Notes: generated from the letters alone by a model not told the origin. Shown: positions 40,109 to 50,004, counted from the first letter of the stretch. The stretch: 64,000 nt of DNA from Cutibacterium avidum ATCC 25577 (GCF_000227295.1 NZ_JH165054.1:197404-261403), one strand, 5' to 3'. Made by a program: numbers and translations.

Positions 40109-40377
40109 TCGTTGGCTGGGCGCCTTCATTGAACCTCTCTGAGGAGAATTCGCGCCGTCGTCAACCGTCACTGCACCTGGCACCACTGCGTCTCTGGTCA
40201 CGATGTGTCATCAGCCCGGGTACGGCCACGCCCGTCGTGGTGATCTCGGAAACACCGCAGGGTTCCGTCACCAAAGCTTCTATCATCCTCGCTGTCTCAC
40301 GTCATCCTCACCCATCCGCGCCTGCACCACGCGGAAATGCCTGGAAGGATGGAAGCGAGACATCTAGGAGGAATCGC

Positions 40378-41826
40378 ATGAGTGACACTGCGCCGCAGAC
40401 CGCCGAGGTCGGCGTCATCGGGATGGCCGTGATGGGGTCCAACTTGGCCCGCAACATGGCCCACAAGGGTTTCCGGGTCGCCGTTTACAACCGCACAGCT
40501 TCGCGCACCGACGAGGTCATGGCCGAGCACGGGGACGAGGGAACCTTCCTGCCGTTCCATGATCTGGCTGGCTTTGTCGCAAGCCTCGAGCGCCCGCGTC
40601 GCATCGTCATGATGGTCAAGGCCGGTCGTGGCACGGATGCCGTCATCAAAGAGATCACTCCCCTGCTCCAGCCGGGTGACGTTCTCGTCGACGGCGGCAA
40701 CGCCTACTTCGGCGACACTCGACGTCGGGAAGAAGAAATCCGCCCGACCGGCATCCATTACGTCGGCACCGGCATTTCCGGTGGCGAGGTCGGAGCGTTG
40801 GAGGGACCGTCAATCATGCCGGGTGGCTCCCCGGAGTCGTACGAAGCCATCGGTCCGGTTCTGGAGAAGATCTCGGCACAGGTCGACGGCGAGCCCTGCT
40901 GCGCATGGATGGGCACCGATGGCGCCGGACACTTCGTCAAGATGGTCCACAACGGCATCGAGTACGCCGACATGCAGTTCATCGGTGAGGCCCACGCCCT
41001 GTTGCGCGCTGCCGGTCTGACGAACGCCGAGGCCGGAGACGTCTTCGAGTCCTGGAACCATGGTGATCTCGACTCCTACCTCGTCGAAATCACCTCCCGG
41101 GTGCTGCGTGCCAAGGATCCTCGCGACCCTGCCACCGACCTCCTTGACGCCATCCGCGACGAGGCGGGGATGAAGGGAACGGGCACCTGGACCGTGCAGA
41201 CGGCTCTCGAGCTCGGAGTTGACGTCTCCACCATCAGTGAGGCCGTCTTTGCTCGCTCAGTCTCCAGCGCCCTGCCGCTGCGTACGGTGGGCCAGCAGAC
41301 CCTCGAGGGGCCGGACCGCACCATCTCGGTCGATGACCGTCAGGCCTTCATCGACGACGTTCGTGACGCTCTGTGGTCTGCAAAGGTCGTCGCCTACGCC
41401 CAAGGGCTCGACGAGATCCGCACCGCGGCGGTCGAGTACGACTGGGAGGTCGACATGGGCCAGGTCGCCTCCATCTGGCGCGATGGCTGCATCATCCGAG
41501 CCCGCCTCCTTCAGCGCATCAAGGACGAGTACGCGGCCGGAGACCTCACCACCCTTCTGGAGGCACCTTCCGTCAAGGCCGAGCTCGCTCGCTGCCAGCA
41601 GGCATGGCGTCGCGTCGTCGCCCGAGCGGTCGAGGCCGGAGTGCCAGTTCCGGGATTCTCCTCAGCCCTGGGCTATTACGACCAGGTTCGCGCGCCACGT
41701 CTCAACGCCGCCCTCACCCAGGGCCTGCGCGACCTCTTCGGCGCCCACACCTACCGCCGTGTCGACGACGAGGGTTCCTGGCATGTCAACTGGTCCGGCG
41801 ATGGACGAGAGGTCCGTGCAGACTGA
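40378..41826 (+). CDS. gnd: 6-phosphogluconate dehydrogenase (decarboxylating)
   Basis: Oxidatively decarboxylates 6-phosphogluconate to ribulose-5-phosphate with NADP+ reduction, the step after Pgl. 482 residues, typical of the long bacterial form: Rossmann signature VGVIGMAVMGSNLARNMAHKG, the catalytic Lys region FVKMVHNGIEYADMQ, and the C-terminal helical dimerisation domain with RDGCIIRARLL. ATG 40378 is preceded by TAGGAGGA. It is separated from the zwf operon by 36 kb but is likely regulated together metabolically. A GH13 gene follows on the same strand after a hairpin. Confidence 0.96.
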   Translation: MSDTAPQTAEVGVIGMAVMGSNLARNMAHKGFRVAVYNRTASRTDEVMAEHGDEGTFLPFHDLAGFVASLERPRRIVMMVKAGRGTDAVIKEITPLLQPGDVLVDGGNAYFGDTRRREEEIRPTGIHYVGTGISGGEVGALEGPSIMPGGSPESYEAIGPVLEKISAQVDGEPCCAWMGTDGAGHFVKMVHNGIEYADMQFIGEAHALLRAAGLTNAEAGDVFESWNHGDLDSYLVEITSRVLRAKDPRDPATDLLDAIRDEAGMKGTGTWTVQTALELGVDVSTISEAVFARSVSSALPLRTVGQQTLEGPDRTISVDDRQAFIDDVRDALWSAKVVAYAQGLDEIRTAAVEYDWEVDMGQVASIWRDGCIIRARLLQRIKDEYAAGDLTTLLEAPSVKAELARCQQAWRRVVARAVEAGVPVPGFSSALGYYDQVRAPRLNAALTQGLRDLFGAHTYRRVDDEGSWHVNWSGDGREVRAD

Positions 41827-41839
41827 CCCTCTAACAGCT

Positions 41840-41873
41840 CCGCGGCGGCGGCCATCGTCGGTCACCGCCGCGG
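41840..41873 (+). terminator. Hairpin between gnd and the GH13 gene
   Basis: CCGCGGCGG (41840-41848) pairs with CCGCCGCGG (41865-41873) around a 16-nt loop, 13 nt after the gnd stop. No T-tract; it may attenuate rather than stop transcription. Confidence 0.45.
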
Positions 41874-41918
41874 GCCCACCCCGCCCCTGACGACCCTCAC
41901 AACCCTTCAAGGACCCCC

Positions 41919-43592
41919 ATGACCACTATTCCCACGACCCACGACTGGTGGAAGTCCGCCGTTGTCTACCAGGTGTACCCGCGTAGTTTCGCCGACTCGA
42001 ACGGCGACGGCATCGGCGACGTCCGCGGCATCATCGAACACCTTGACCATCTCGTCGCTCTGGGCGTCGATGCCCTCTGGATCTCACCGTGGTACCCCTC
42101 CCCGCTGGCCGATGGCGGCTACGACGTCAGCGACTACTGTGCCATCAATCCTGACTTCGGCACTCTCGGCGACGCTGACGCACTCGTGGCACGGGCCCAC
42201 GAATTGGGCCTGCGAGTCATCATCGACCTCGTCCCCAACCACTCTTCCGAGGAGCATCCGTGGTTCAAGGATGCCCTCGCAGCTGCCCCCGGTTCGCCTG
42301 AGCGCGACCGCTACATCTTCCGAAATGGCCGCGGAGAAAACGGCGAACTCCCTCCGAACAACTGGCCATCGGTGTTCGGAGGTGGTGCATGGCAACGCAT
42401 CACTGAGCCCGACGGCACCCCTGGGCAGTGGTACCTGCACTTCTTCGACGTCTCACAGCCCGACTGGAACTGGGAAAACCCCGAAGTCGTCGAGGAGTTT
42501 GACCGCGTTCTGAGGTTCTGGTTCGACCGCGGTGTCGATGGTTTCCGCATTGACGTCGCCAACTCGATGGTCAAGGAATCCGGTCTGCCCGACCTACCCG
42601 AGAACGAGGAGATCGGCGAGCTCGTCGGCGACAGCCCGATGTGGGATCAGCCTGGACTGGCGCCCATCCAACGCCGCTGGCGAGCCATCGCCGACGAATA
42701 TGCCGATATCCCCGAGGGACCGCGCATGTTCGTCGCCGAGGCGTATCTCCCCCATGACCGTCTGGTGCGCTACCTCGAATCGGACAGGCTGCACACCTCG
42801 TTCAACTTTGAGTTCCTCATCTCGGCGTGGTCGGCCCGTTCGCTTCGCACCACCATCACCGAATCCCTGGCGGCCCACGAGTCAGTGGGCGCAAGTGCCA
42901 CCTGGGTGCTGGGCAACCACGACAACTTCCGCCCCGTCTCCCGCTACGGCAAGGAGATCTCGGGTCTGGACTTCTCGGATCCCGCTGCTCCCCATGCCAC
43001 GTTCCACGGCACACCGACCGATGTTCCTCTGGGACGGCGTCGCGCCCGCGCGGCAGTCATGCTCGAACTCGCCCTTCCTGGTGGCGCCTACGTCTACCAG
43101 GGCGAGGAGCTCGGTCTGCCAGAGGTGGAAGATCTCCCCGACGACGTCCTGCAGGATCCCACCTGGGAGCGTTCTGAACACACGGACCGCGGACGTGACG
43201 GCTGTCGCGTCCCGATTCCGTGGAGCGGTTCCGAGGCCCCTTACGGATGGTCGCCAACGAGCGACACCTGGCTTCCGATGCCGCACGACTGGGCTGATTG
43301 GACGGTCGAGGCCGAGCAGGACGATCCGTCGTCCTTCCTGACCCTCTACCGCACTCTGCTGGCTGAGCGGCGGGACAACCCCGCCCTGGGAGCCGGGACG
43401 ATGACGTGGAACGAGTCGTCCGACGATGTCCTCGACTTCTCCCGCGAGCCCGGCTTCCGTTGCGTTGTGAACTTCGGTGACGACCCAGTGACCGTGGACA
43501 CAGACAAGATCATCGTCACCTCGACCTCGCTGAAGACCCACGACGGACTCGCCTCCGTCGGCCGTGACCAAGCCGTGTGGCTGCGAGCCTGA
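41919..43592 (+). CDS. GH13 alpha-glucosidase (oligo-1,6-glucosidase-like)
   Basis: 557-residue cytosolic enzyme hydrolysing small alpha-glucosides. Family GH13 signatures are all visible: the calcium-binding loop DSNGDGIGD (26-34), DLVPNHSS, nucleophile Asp212 in GFRIDVAN, acid/base Glu274 in FVAEAYLP, and transition-state Asp335 in LGNHDN. QPDWNWENPEV is typical of the oligo-1,6-glucosidase/trehalulose hydrolase/alpha-glucosidase subfamilies; exact specificity (maltose, isomaltose, sucrose or trehalose-related) cannot be fixed. AAGGAC precedes the ATG. It is convergent, with only 7 nt separation, with the thioesterase gene. Confidence 0.9.
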   Translation: MTTIPTTHDWWKSAVVYQVYPRSFADSNGDGIGDVRGIIEHLDHLVALGVDALWISPWYPSPLADGGYDVSDYCAINPDFGTLGDADALVARAHELGLRVIIDLVPNHSSEEHPWFKDALAAAPGSPERDRYIFRNGRGENGELPPNNWPSVFGGGAWQRITEPDGTPGQWYLHFFDVSQPDWNWENPEVVEEFDRVLRFWFDRGVDGFRIDVANSMVKESGLPDLPENEEIGELVGDSPMWDQPGLAPIQRRWRAIADEYADIPEGPRMFVAEAYLPHDRLVRYLESDRLHTSFNFEFLISAWSARSLRTTITESLAAHESVGASATWVLGNHDNFRPVSRYGKEISGLDFSDPAAPHATFHGTPTDVPLGRRRARAAVMLELALPGGAYVYQGEELGLPEVEDLPDDVLQDPTWERSEHTDRGRDGCRVPIPWSGSEAPYGWSPTSDTWLPMPHDWADWTVEAEQDDPSSFLTLYRTLLAERRDNPALGAGTMTWNESSDDVLDFSREPGFRCVVNFGDDPVTVDTDKIIVTSTSLKTHDGLASVGRDQAVWLRA

Positions 43593-43599
43593 ACGTCGA

Positions 43600-44445
43600 T
43601 CAGACCGCGACGAGGTGGGCTGCCAACGCCTCCCTCGTCCGGTCGTCGATCGGGACCGAAGCTCCGGTGTCCGGATCGACGCAGACGAGCACGGTTGCGG
43701 CATCGAGGGCAGATCCCTCGTCTGTGGCAATCGACCCGGCGAGGATCATTGACGAGGTCCCCAGCCGCGTGAGCGCTGTATGCACCTTGCATGACCGCTG
43801 AGACGGTAGAACCTGGCGTCGATAACGGATGTCCTGACGCACGACGACCCACAGGTGGTCCCCGGCCCGCCTCATCCCTGGCGACCACGACGTCGTCGCG
43901 AGGATCCTGGCCTCCTGGAGGTAACCAGCCATGCTGACGTTGTTGACGTGGCCCTGCCGATCGACGTCAGACCACCGGACAGGTACATCGACGATGTCGC
44001 CGATCCCGGAGACGTCGACGACCTTGATCGGCTTCCACGGAGTCTCCTCGACCTTCATGGCCTCGAAGGCGCCTCGCTCGCCGTCGGTGAGCCGGCGCGG
44101 CCGTCCTGCGTCGAAATCGAAGGGGCAGATGATCCCGCGTGCCCGAGCGACCTCAACATCATGGTGCCAAGCGCGGTAATCCAGAATGGTTCGTGCCGCT
44201 CCGACCTTGGAGCAGCCGACCTCGACCCGCAGCGGACTCCCATCCACGACGAACGGGGCCAAGAACTCGACATCCTGAGTGACGACGACGATCCCGGTCT
44301 CGAGCATCTCCTGGGCGCCGTTCGTGTAGAACGCCTGATTTCGAGATTCCTGAACCAGCTCGCTGATGCGAACGTTGTTGACGTGTCCCTGCGCATCCAT
44401 GTCGGACCACCGCAGTGGAATGTCGACGACGACAGCGCCCGTCAC
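43600..44445 (-). CDS. Acyl-CoA thioesterase with two hotdog (4HBT) domains
   Basis: 281 residues composed of two tandem hotdog domains, each beginning with the same signature: RWSDMDAQGHVNN (about 12-24) and RWSDVDRQGHVNN (about 157-169). The Asp/His pattern is that of 4-hydroxybenzoyl-CoA thioesterase-like enzymes, so it should hydrolyse acyl-CoA. The start overlaps the fadD stop by 4 nt (ATGA), implying translational coupling. A thioesterase beside an acyl-CoA ligase could adjust free fatty acid versus acyl-CoA levels, for example with skin lipids (inference). Confidence 0.87.
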   Translation of the reverse strand: MTGAVVVDIPLRWSDMDAQGHVNNVRISELVQESRNQAFYTNGAQEMLETGIVVVTQDVEFLAPFVVDGSPLRVEVGCSKVGAARTILDYRAWHHDVEVARARGIICPFDFDAGRPRRLTDGERGAFEAMKVEETPWKPIKVVDVSGIGDIVDVPVRWSDVDRQGHVNNVSMAGYLQEARILATTSWSPGMRRAGDHLWVVVRQDIRYRRQVLPSQRSCKVHTALTRLGTSSMILAGSIATDEGSALDAATVLVCVDPDTGASVPIDDRTREALAAHLVAV

Positions 44446-46349
44446 GACGCGTCGTCTCCCCTGGCCACACTCGATTGTTCATTCTCGTCGGCAAACATCT
44501 CGTCAACGATGTCGGAATACTTCTCGGCCACGACGCCGCGACGCACCTTAAGGCTGGTCGTCACCGAATGGGAGTCCTCGGTCAGCTCGTGGTCGAGAAT
44601 CGCGAACTTCTTGACGGTCTCCCAGCGCTCGAGGCGGGAGTTTGCGCGATCGACATACCGCTGGATGCTGCGCCGCACGTCCGGGTCTGCCGTGAGCTCG
44701 GCGTAACTGGCGTCGGGACGTCCATGCCGGCGTCCCCACGTCATGAGAGCGCCCTTCTCGAGGGTGAGGAGGGCCACTGCATACTTGTGTCCCTCCCCCA
44801 GAACCACCGCGTTGGACAGGTACGGGCAGTTGGCCATCAGGGTGGCCTCGACCTTCTGTGGGGCGACATATTTTCCGCCCGAGGTCTTAAACAGGTCGCG
44901 CTTGCGGTCAGTGATGCGCAGATAGTTCATCTCATCGAATTCGCCGATGTCGCCGGTGTGGAACCAGCCGTCGGTGAACGCCTTGGCCGTCTTCTCGGGC
45001 ATGCCGTGGTAGCCACGAGCAACGATCGGTCCGGAGACCAGAATCTCACCATCCTCAGCAATCCGCGCGAGGCAACCAGGAGCGACCGGCCCCACTGTGC
45101 CAGGCCGAATGGCATCAGGCCCACTGAAGAACGCGACTGCCCCGACCTCGGTCGCCCCATACCCCTCGACGATGGGGATCCCCGCAGAGGAGAACCACTG
45201 CTGAACCTGCTCCGACAACTTGGCACCGCCGCAGATCATGAACTCGATGCCGCCAAGCTTGCGACGCAGGGTCGAGAAGACTAGCGCATCAGCGATCTTC
45301 CGCTTGGCCTCGAGCACGGTCGGTACCCGATCGCCAGCGTTGCGGTAGCGCTGGGCGTCGCGTCCGGTTGCGAAGGCCCACCGCGAGACACGACTTGCCA
45401 GACGTCCTTGTGGGTATGCCGTCATGACACCGGCACGGATCTTCTCGAAGATGCGCGGCACACCACACATGACGCGTGGCTTCACCTCGCCCAGGCTGCG
45501 GGCCAACCGCGAGATACGGGGCTCAACAGCCTGGGTGATCCCGATCTCGACGCAAATGGCGATGAGACACTTCCCGAAGGCATGGGACAACGGCAACCAC
45601 AACATGTGGACGTCCCCACCATGGAACATGTCGAGGTTCTTCCACGCCTGGCCCATGTACGTCCACGCCCGGTGGGTCAGCTCGACTCCCTTGGGCGTGC
45701 CCGTCGTGCCAGAGGTGTAGATGAGGGTGCACAGGTCGTCGGGTTCGACGGAATCGATCATGCGACGCACGAGATCCGGCTCGACGGCCAGGCGCCGACG
45801 TCCATTCGCAATGATCTTGGCCATGGTGGTGAGCCGGTCATCTCGGACGCCGGTCTCCTCGGAATCGTCGGCAAAGCTGATGATATGCCGAACCACCGCA
45901 TCGACCTCGGGCCTGCCCTGGATCTTGGCAACCTGGGCAGTGGAATCGACGAAAAGTATGGACGACTCGGAGTCCACCAGGATGAAACTTGCCTCGTCCG
46001 GCCCGGAATTCGGGTAGATCGTCGTCGTCGCGCCACCGGCGGAGGAGATGGCCATGTCGGCAATAATCCACTCGGTGCGCGTTCCGGACAGCAGGGCGAC
46101 GCGGCCCTCCCGAGGAAGCCCCAACTCCATCAGCCCAGCGGCCACCTCGTGGGCCTGACGACGGAATTCAGCAAAGGTCATGGGGAGCCAGGCGTTGGGC
46201 TCATCGTCAGCGCCGGAAGGAGTGAGAAAAGCGATGCGATTCGGATGGGCATCGGCCTGTCGATCAAGCATCGCCGCGAAGTTCTTGGCCGAGGACGCAA
46301 TGAGTTTGTGCTGCAGAGCAAGGGACTCCTCGTCACTGGTACGCCTCAT
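44442..46349 (-). CDS. fadD: Long-chain-fatty-acid--CoA ligase
   Basis: Activates fatty acids to acyl-CoA via an acyl-AMP intermediate. The 635-residue protein has the P-loop-like motif YTSGTTGTPKGVELTH, the second AMP-binding motif GYGATEVGAVAFFSG, the hinge region DRKRDLFKTSGGKYVAP and a C-terminal Lys. This matches the FAA1/FadD15-like family of about 600-640 residues. ATG 46349 is preceded by GAGGAGAGGG; the earlier GTG at 46388 overlaps the probable -10 box and is rejected. First gene of an operon with the thioesterase, divergent from a MarR regulator that may control it. Confidence 0.93.
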   Translation of the reverse strand: MRRTSDEESLALQHKLIASSAKNFAAMLDRQADAHPNRIAFLTPSGADDEPNAWLPMTFAEFRRQAHEVAAGLMELGLPREGRVALLSGTRTEWIIADMAISSAGGATTTIYPNSGPDEASFILVDSESSILFVDSTAQVAKIQGRPEVDAVVRHIISFADDSEETGVRDDRLTTMAKIIANGRRRLAVEPDLVRRMIDSVEPDDLCTLIYTSGTTGTPKGVELTHRAWTYMGQAWKNLDMFHGGDVHMLWLPLSHAFGKCLIAICVEIGITQAVEPRISRLARSLGEVKPRVMCGVPRIFEKIRAGVMTAYPQGRLASRVSRWAFATGRDAQRYRNAGDRVPTVLEAKRKIADALVFSTLRRKLGGIEFMICGGAKLSEQVQQWFSSAGIPIVEGYGATEVGAVAFFSGPDAIRPGTVGPVAPGCLARIAEDGEILVSGPIVARGYHGMPEKTAKAFTDGWFHTGDIGEFDEMNYLRITDRKRDLFKTSGGKYVAPQKVEATLMANCPYLSNAVVLGEGHKYAVALLTLEKGALMTWGRRHGRPDASYAELTADPDVRRSIQRYVDRANSRLERWETVKKFAILDHELTEDSHSVTTSLKVRRGVVAEKYSDIVDEMFADENEQSSVARGDDAS

Positions 46350-46386
46350 CAACTCACCCTCTCCTCGGTCAAAAATGACTTCTGCC

Positions 46387-46392
46387 ACGCTA
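46387..46392 (-). promoter_or_regulatory. Candidate -10 box of fadD (TAGCGT)
   Basis: Located about 38 nt before the fadD ATG on the minus strand, leaving room for a short leader with the GAGGAGAGGG SD. Confidence 0.35.
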
Positions 46393-46440
46393 TTGCATGG
46401 CGTACTGGCCGGTCCCCACAGTTCCCGACGACACTCATAG

Positions 46441-46452
46441 GTAGGTGTCTAC
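46441..46452. promoter_or_regulatory. Possible MarR operator
   Basis: GTAG-GTGT-CTAC, a short inverted repeat between the divergent fadD and marR promoters. Half-sites are only 4 bp, so this is weak. Confidence 0.25.
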
Positions 46453-46487
46453 AGGGGCGGGCAGGAGAACGTTCCCCGCACCACGGG

Positions 46488-46493
46488 TACGAT
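46488..46493 (+). promoter_or_regulatory. Candidate -10 box (TACGAT) for leaderless MarR gene
   Basis: TACGAT is followed by ATTGATC (7 nt) and ATG 46501, with no SD. Confidence 0.42.
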
Positions 46494-46500
46494 ATTGATC

Positions 46501-47049
46501 ATGTCACAGGGCGGTTCCAGGCGCAGCATCCATGATGGCGATGCCTCGAATACGCCATCGATGGCGTCTTTTGACAATGTCGGGCCTGAGGTAGAGCGGT
46601 CGGCGGCTGCCCCTTGGCTGAGCATCGAGCAGCAACGAATCTGGCGAGCTTGGCTCCTCGGATCAGCTCGTATCACGGCGCATCTTTCGGAGGATCTGCG
46701 ACGCCATGGCCTCGAGCTGTGCGAGTACGAGATCCTCGTCAGTCTTTCGGAAGCCCCCGATCACGCAGTTCGGATGTCTGTTCTTGCCATCGAGGTGCAT
46801 CAGTCACGGTCGCGACTCACTCACGCCATCGAACGGCTCGAGGCACGCGGGCTTGTCGTGCGCGAGCCTGACGTGCGGGATCGTCGCGGAGTGGTCGCAA
46901 GGCTGAGCTCTGACGGCATGGACCTGCTGCGGCAGGCTGCACCCGACCATGTCCGTGCGGTCCGCCACGTTTTCGTTGACCCGGTCGATCCGGAGGATTT
47001 CGCGGCCTTGGGACGGGCCATGGCAGCTGTGCTTTCCGTGTCAGACTGA
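46501..47049 (+). CDS. MarR family transcriptional regulator
   Basis: 182-residue winged-helix repressor. The recognition region is RMSVLAIEVHQSRSRLTHAIERLEARGLVVREPD, best represented by SRSRLTHAIERLEARG, with the wing DVRDRRGVVARLSSDG. About 50 N-terminal residues before LSIEQQRIWRAWLL are atypical and look disordered. It is divergent from fadD and ends 4 nt before the D-lactate-type dehydrogenase, so it may respond to an aromatic, fatty or organic acid ligand and control both units (inference). ATG 46501 is favoured by the leaderless promoter geometry. Confidence 0.88.
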   Translation: MSQGGSRRSIHDGDASNTPSMASFDNVGPEVERSAAAPWLSIEQQRIWRAWLLGSARITAHLSEDLRRHGLELCEYEILVSLSEAPDHAVRMSVLAIEVHQSRSRLTHAIERLEARGLVVREPDVRDRRGVVARLSSDGMDLLRQAAPDHVRAVRHVFVDPVDPEDFAALGRAMAAVLSVSD

Positions 47050-47053
47050 GCCC

Positions 47054-49957
47054 ATGACGGCCACCACGGACATTCTCCAGGACTTTCAATCAGCTCTGAG
47101 GGGTCTGGACGCCTCTGCCGTGGAAATCCTGGACGATTCCCGGCTGGCGCGCGCCCTGTACTCCTCCGATGCCTCGATCTACCGCGTTGTCCCTGCCGCA
47201 GTTGCCCATCCACGAAGTACTGATGAGCTCTGTGCCCTGGTCACGGCAGCCAGTCACGTCGGACTACCCGTGACAACCCGAGGCGCCGGTACGACATGTG
47301 CTGGCAATGCCGTTGGAACTGGACTCATCATCAATACCTCGGCGCACCTCAACCACATCCTTTCCCTCGATCCCGAATCGGCTACCGCAGTCATCGAGCC
47401 GGGTGTGGTCCAGGACTGGCTTCAGCATGCCGGAGCTCCCCATCAATTGCGGTTTGGCCCAGACCCCTCCACATCAACTCGCTGCACCATCGGCGGGATG
47501 ATCGGAAACAACGCCTGCGGGCCGCGGGCCTTGGGGTACGGACGTACCGGGGACAACGTCGTCGACCTTGACCTCCTCACTGCTGACGGCCACGTCACGA
47601 CCCTCCGCCCCGGGGACCTCACGACTCCTTTCGCGGAACGCCTGGGTGATCTGGCAGACGCGAACCTCGCGACCATCCGGACCGAATTCGCGACCTTCTC
47701 CCGCCAAGTTTCCGGGTACTCCATGGAGTGGCTGCTGCCCGAGCGTGGTCGCAATTTGCCAGCCTTCATCGCGGGCACGGAAGCCACCCTGGGCATCGTC
47801 ACGAAGGCGACGGTCCGGCTCGTCCGCGAAGCTCCCTACGGATTGACGGCGGCGCTGGGCTACCCATCAATGCCCGAGGCCGCCGATGCCGTCACGGCCT
47901 TGTTGCCCTTCTCCCCCGTCGCTTGCGAAGGATTCGGGCGACGGATCGTCGACGTGGTCTCCCGGGCAGGACGCCCGGTTCCCGATCTCCCGCGTGGCGA
48001 CGGCTGGATGTTCGTGGAGCTTCGCGGCGATGACGAGGCCGAGGTGGCATCGCGAGCCAAGGACATGGTCGCTGCCAGCGGATGCCTCGATGGCCGGGTG
48101 GTCTCCGATCCAGTGCAGGCCGCGGCCCTCTGGAAGATCCGTGCTGACGGAGCAGGGCTGGCAGGCGTCAGCCTCGACAAGCCAGCCTGGGCCGGGTGGG
48201 AGGATTCGGCCGTCCCCGCTGCCGACCTCGGCGCCTACCTCCGCGACTTCGAGTCCTTGTTGGATGACCACGGCCTCCATGGCCTGCCCTACGGCCACTT
48301 CGGTGAGGGATGCCTGCACTGCCGCATCGACTTCCCTCTCGATCAGTCCGACGGACCCCAGCGCTACCGCTCCTTCGTCACCGAGGCGGCGAAACTGGTC
48401 GCACGGCATGGCGGGTCAGTCTCCGGGGAGCACGGCGACGGCCGAGCACGCTCGGCCCTGTTGAACACGATGTACTCCCCCGATGCCCTGAGCCTCTTCG
48501 GCAAGGTCAAGGCGATCCTCGACCCGGACAACGTGTTCAACCCGGGGATTCTCGTCGATCCCGCACCGCTCGAGACCAATATCCGAACCCACGAGTCAGC
48601 TCTTTCCGCGATCACCATTTCCCATCCCGAATTCGCCACCGACGTCCATCGCTGCACCGGAGTCGGAAAGTGCGTCGCCCACACTGCCCCAGGCGCGGTG
48701 ATGTGCCCCTCGTACCAGGCTTCCGGGCTCGAGGTGGACTCCACCCGAGGCCGCGCCAGCGTCCTCAAGGAGATGGTCAATGGCACCCTCATCGAGGGTT
48801 GGGACTCCCCCGAGGTGGAACGCGCCCTCGACCTCTGTATGGCATGCAAGGGATGTGCCCGCGACTGCCCTACCGGAATCGACATGGCCAGCTACCGCAG
48901 CACGGTCCTCAACGAGAAGTACCGCCACCGGCTTCGCCCCCGCTCCCACGTGACCATGGGCCTGCTCCCTCTCTGGGAACGCCTCCTCAACCGCATCCCG
49001 GGAGCGCCTGCCCTGGCCAACAAGGTACTGGCGTTCTCGCCCTTCGCCCACCTGGCCCGATGGACGGCCGGCGTCGATCAGCGCCGTCCGCTTCCCCGGT
49101 TCCAGCCCTCGTCCAGACTGGCCAGCAAGCACGCGACCTCAGCCCGAACCATCGTGGCGGATCAGGAAATTCCGACCTCGCCTGCTACCGAAACCCCCTC
49201 AACCGGATCGATCTCACCGACTCGCCGCAGCGGGGACAGGGGAGACGTCGTCATCTGGGTGGATTCCTTCTCCGACATGTTGGAAGGTTCGGACCTCTCC
49301 TCCGTCGTCACGGTACTGGCCGACGCCGGCTACCGCCCCAGGGTCCTTTCCGATGACGTCTGCTGTGGGTTGACCTGGATCACCACTGGCCAGCTCAACG
49401 GCGCTCGTCGTCGGCTGCGCGCAGGACTGGCGGTGCTGGCTCCCCTGGCCGACGCCAACGTCCCGGTCGTTGGGTTGGAACCGTCCTGCACGACCGTCTG
49501 GCGCGACGACGCCCTACGCCTCCTTCCGGACGATCCACGGGTTGGTCGCGTCGCCCGGAACATGCACACCGTCGCTGAAATGCTGGAGGCAGCGAACTGG
49601 GTCCCACCCTCCCTAGCCGGCCACACCGTTGTCGCCCAGCCCCACTGCCACCATGCGTCGATCCTCGGATTTGGCCCGGACAAGCGCCTGCTCGAAGCTG
49701 CGGGGGCGAAGGTCACGGTGGTCGGCGGTTGCTGCGGTTACGCCGGAAACTTCGGCGTCGAGAACGGTCATTACGACTTCTCGGTGAAGGTTGCCCAGCA
49801 CGACCTCCTCCCGGCCATCGAGGACGCCGGCCAGCAGGCCATCATCGTGGCCGACGGATTCTCCTGCCGGCGCCAGACCTCTGACCTAACGGGACGTCGG
49901 GCCCTCACCTTCTCGGAGTTGTTTGCCTCACACCTGCCGTCCCGAGCAACACGCTGA
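47054..49957 (+). CDS. FAD-binding and Fe-S oxidoreductase (D-lactate dehydrogenase/GlcD-type fusion)
   Basis: 967-residue single-chain fusion. The N-terminal FAD-binding (PCMH) domain has TRGAGTTCAGNAVGTG and IGGMIGNNACGPRALGYGRTGDN; the FAD-linked oxidase C-domain follows to about residue 510 (SGEHGDGRAR). Next come two 4Fe-4S motifs, CTGVGKC...MCPSY and CMACKGCARDCPTG, and finally CCG-type domains with DDVCCG and GGCCGYAGNFG. Such GlcD-GlcF fusions oxidise D-lactate or other 2-hydroxy acids and pass electrons to quinone. In a propionibacterium, D-lactate is the likeliest substrate (inference). Start 4 nt after the marR stop, so it is co-transcribed with it. Confidence 0.88.
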   Translation: MTATTDILQDFQSALRGLDASAVEILDDSRLARALYSSDASIYRVVPAAVAHPRSTDELCALVTAASHVGLPVTTRGAGTTCAGNAVGTGLIINTSAHLNHILSLDPESATAVIEPGVVQDWLQHAGAPHQLRFGPDPSTSTRCTIGGMIGNNACGPRALGYGRTGDNVVDLDLLTADGHVTTLRPGDLTTPFAERLGDLADANLATIRTEFATFSRQVSGYSMEWLLPERGRNLPAFIAGTEATLGIVTKATVRLVREAPYGLTAALGYPSMPEAADAVTALLPFSPVACEGFGRRIVDVVSRAGRPVPDLPRGDGWMFVELRGDDEAEVASRAKDMVAASGCLDGRVVSDPVQAAALWKIRADGAGLAGVSLDKPAWAGWEDSAVPAADLGAYLRDFESLLDDHGLHGLPYGHFGEGCLHCRIDFPLDQSDGPQRYRSFVTEAAKLVARHGGSVSGEHGDGRARSALLNTMYSPDALSLFGKVKAILDPDNVFNPGILVDPAPLETNIRTHESALSAITISHPEFATDVHRCTGVGKCVAHTAPGAVMCPSYQASGLEVDSTRGRASVLKEMVNGTLIEGWDSPEVERALDLCMACKGCARDCPTGIDMASYRSTVLNEKYRHRLRPRSHVTMGLLPLWERLLNRIPGAPALANKVLAFSPFAHLARWTAGVDQRRPLPRFQPSSRLASKHATSARTIVADQEIPTSPATETPSTGSISPTRRSGDRGDVVIWVDSFSDMLEGSDLSSVVTVLADAGYRPRVLSDDVCCGLTWITTGQLNGARRRLRAGLAVLAPLADANVPVVGLEPSCTTVWRDDALRLLPDDPRVGRVARNMHTVAEMLEAANWVPPSLAGHTVVAQPHCHHASILGFGPDKRLLEAAGAKVTVVGGCCGYAGNFGVENGHYDFSVKVAQHDLLPAIEDAGQQAIIVADGFSCRRQTSDLTGRRALTFSELFASHLPSRATR

Positions 49958-50004
49958 TGGCACGACGTCGAAAGGACACAACACTGCAGGGACCACACGA
50001 CAAG

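Noticed and set aside
46350..46388. Earlier GTG start of fadD
   Set aside because: It overlaps the probable -10 box TAGCGT, and ATG 46349 has a good SD.
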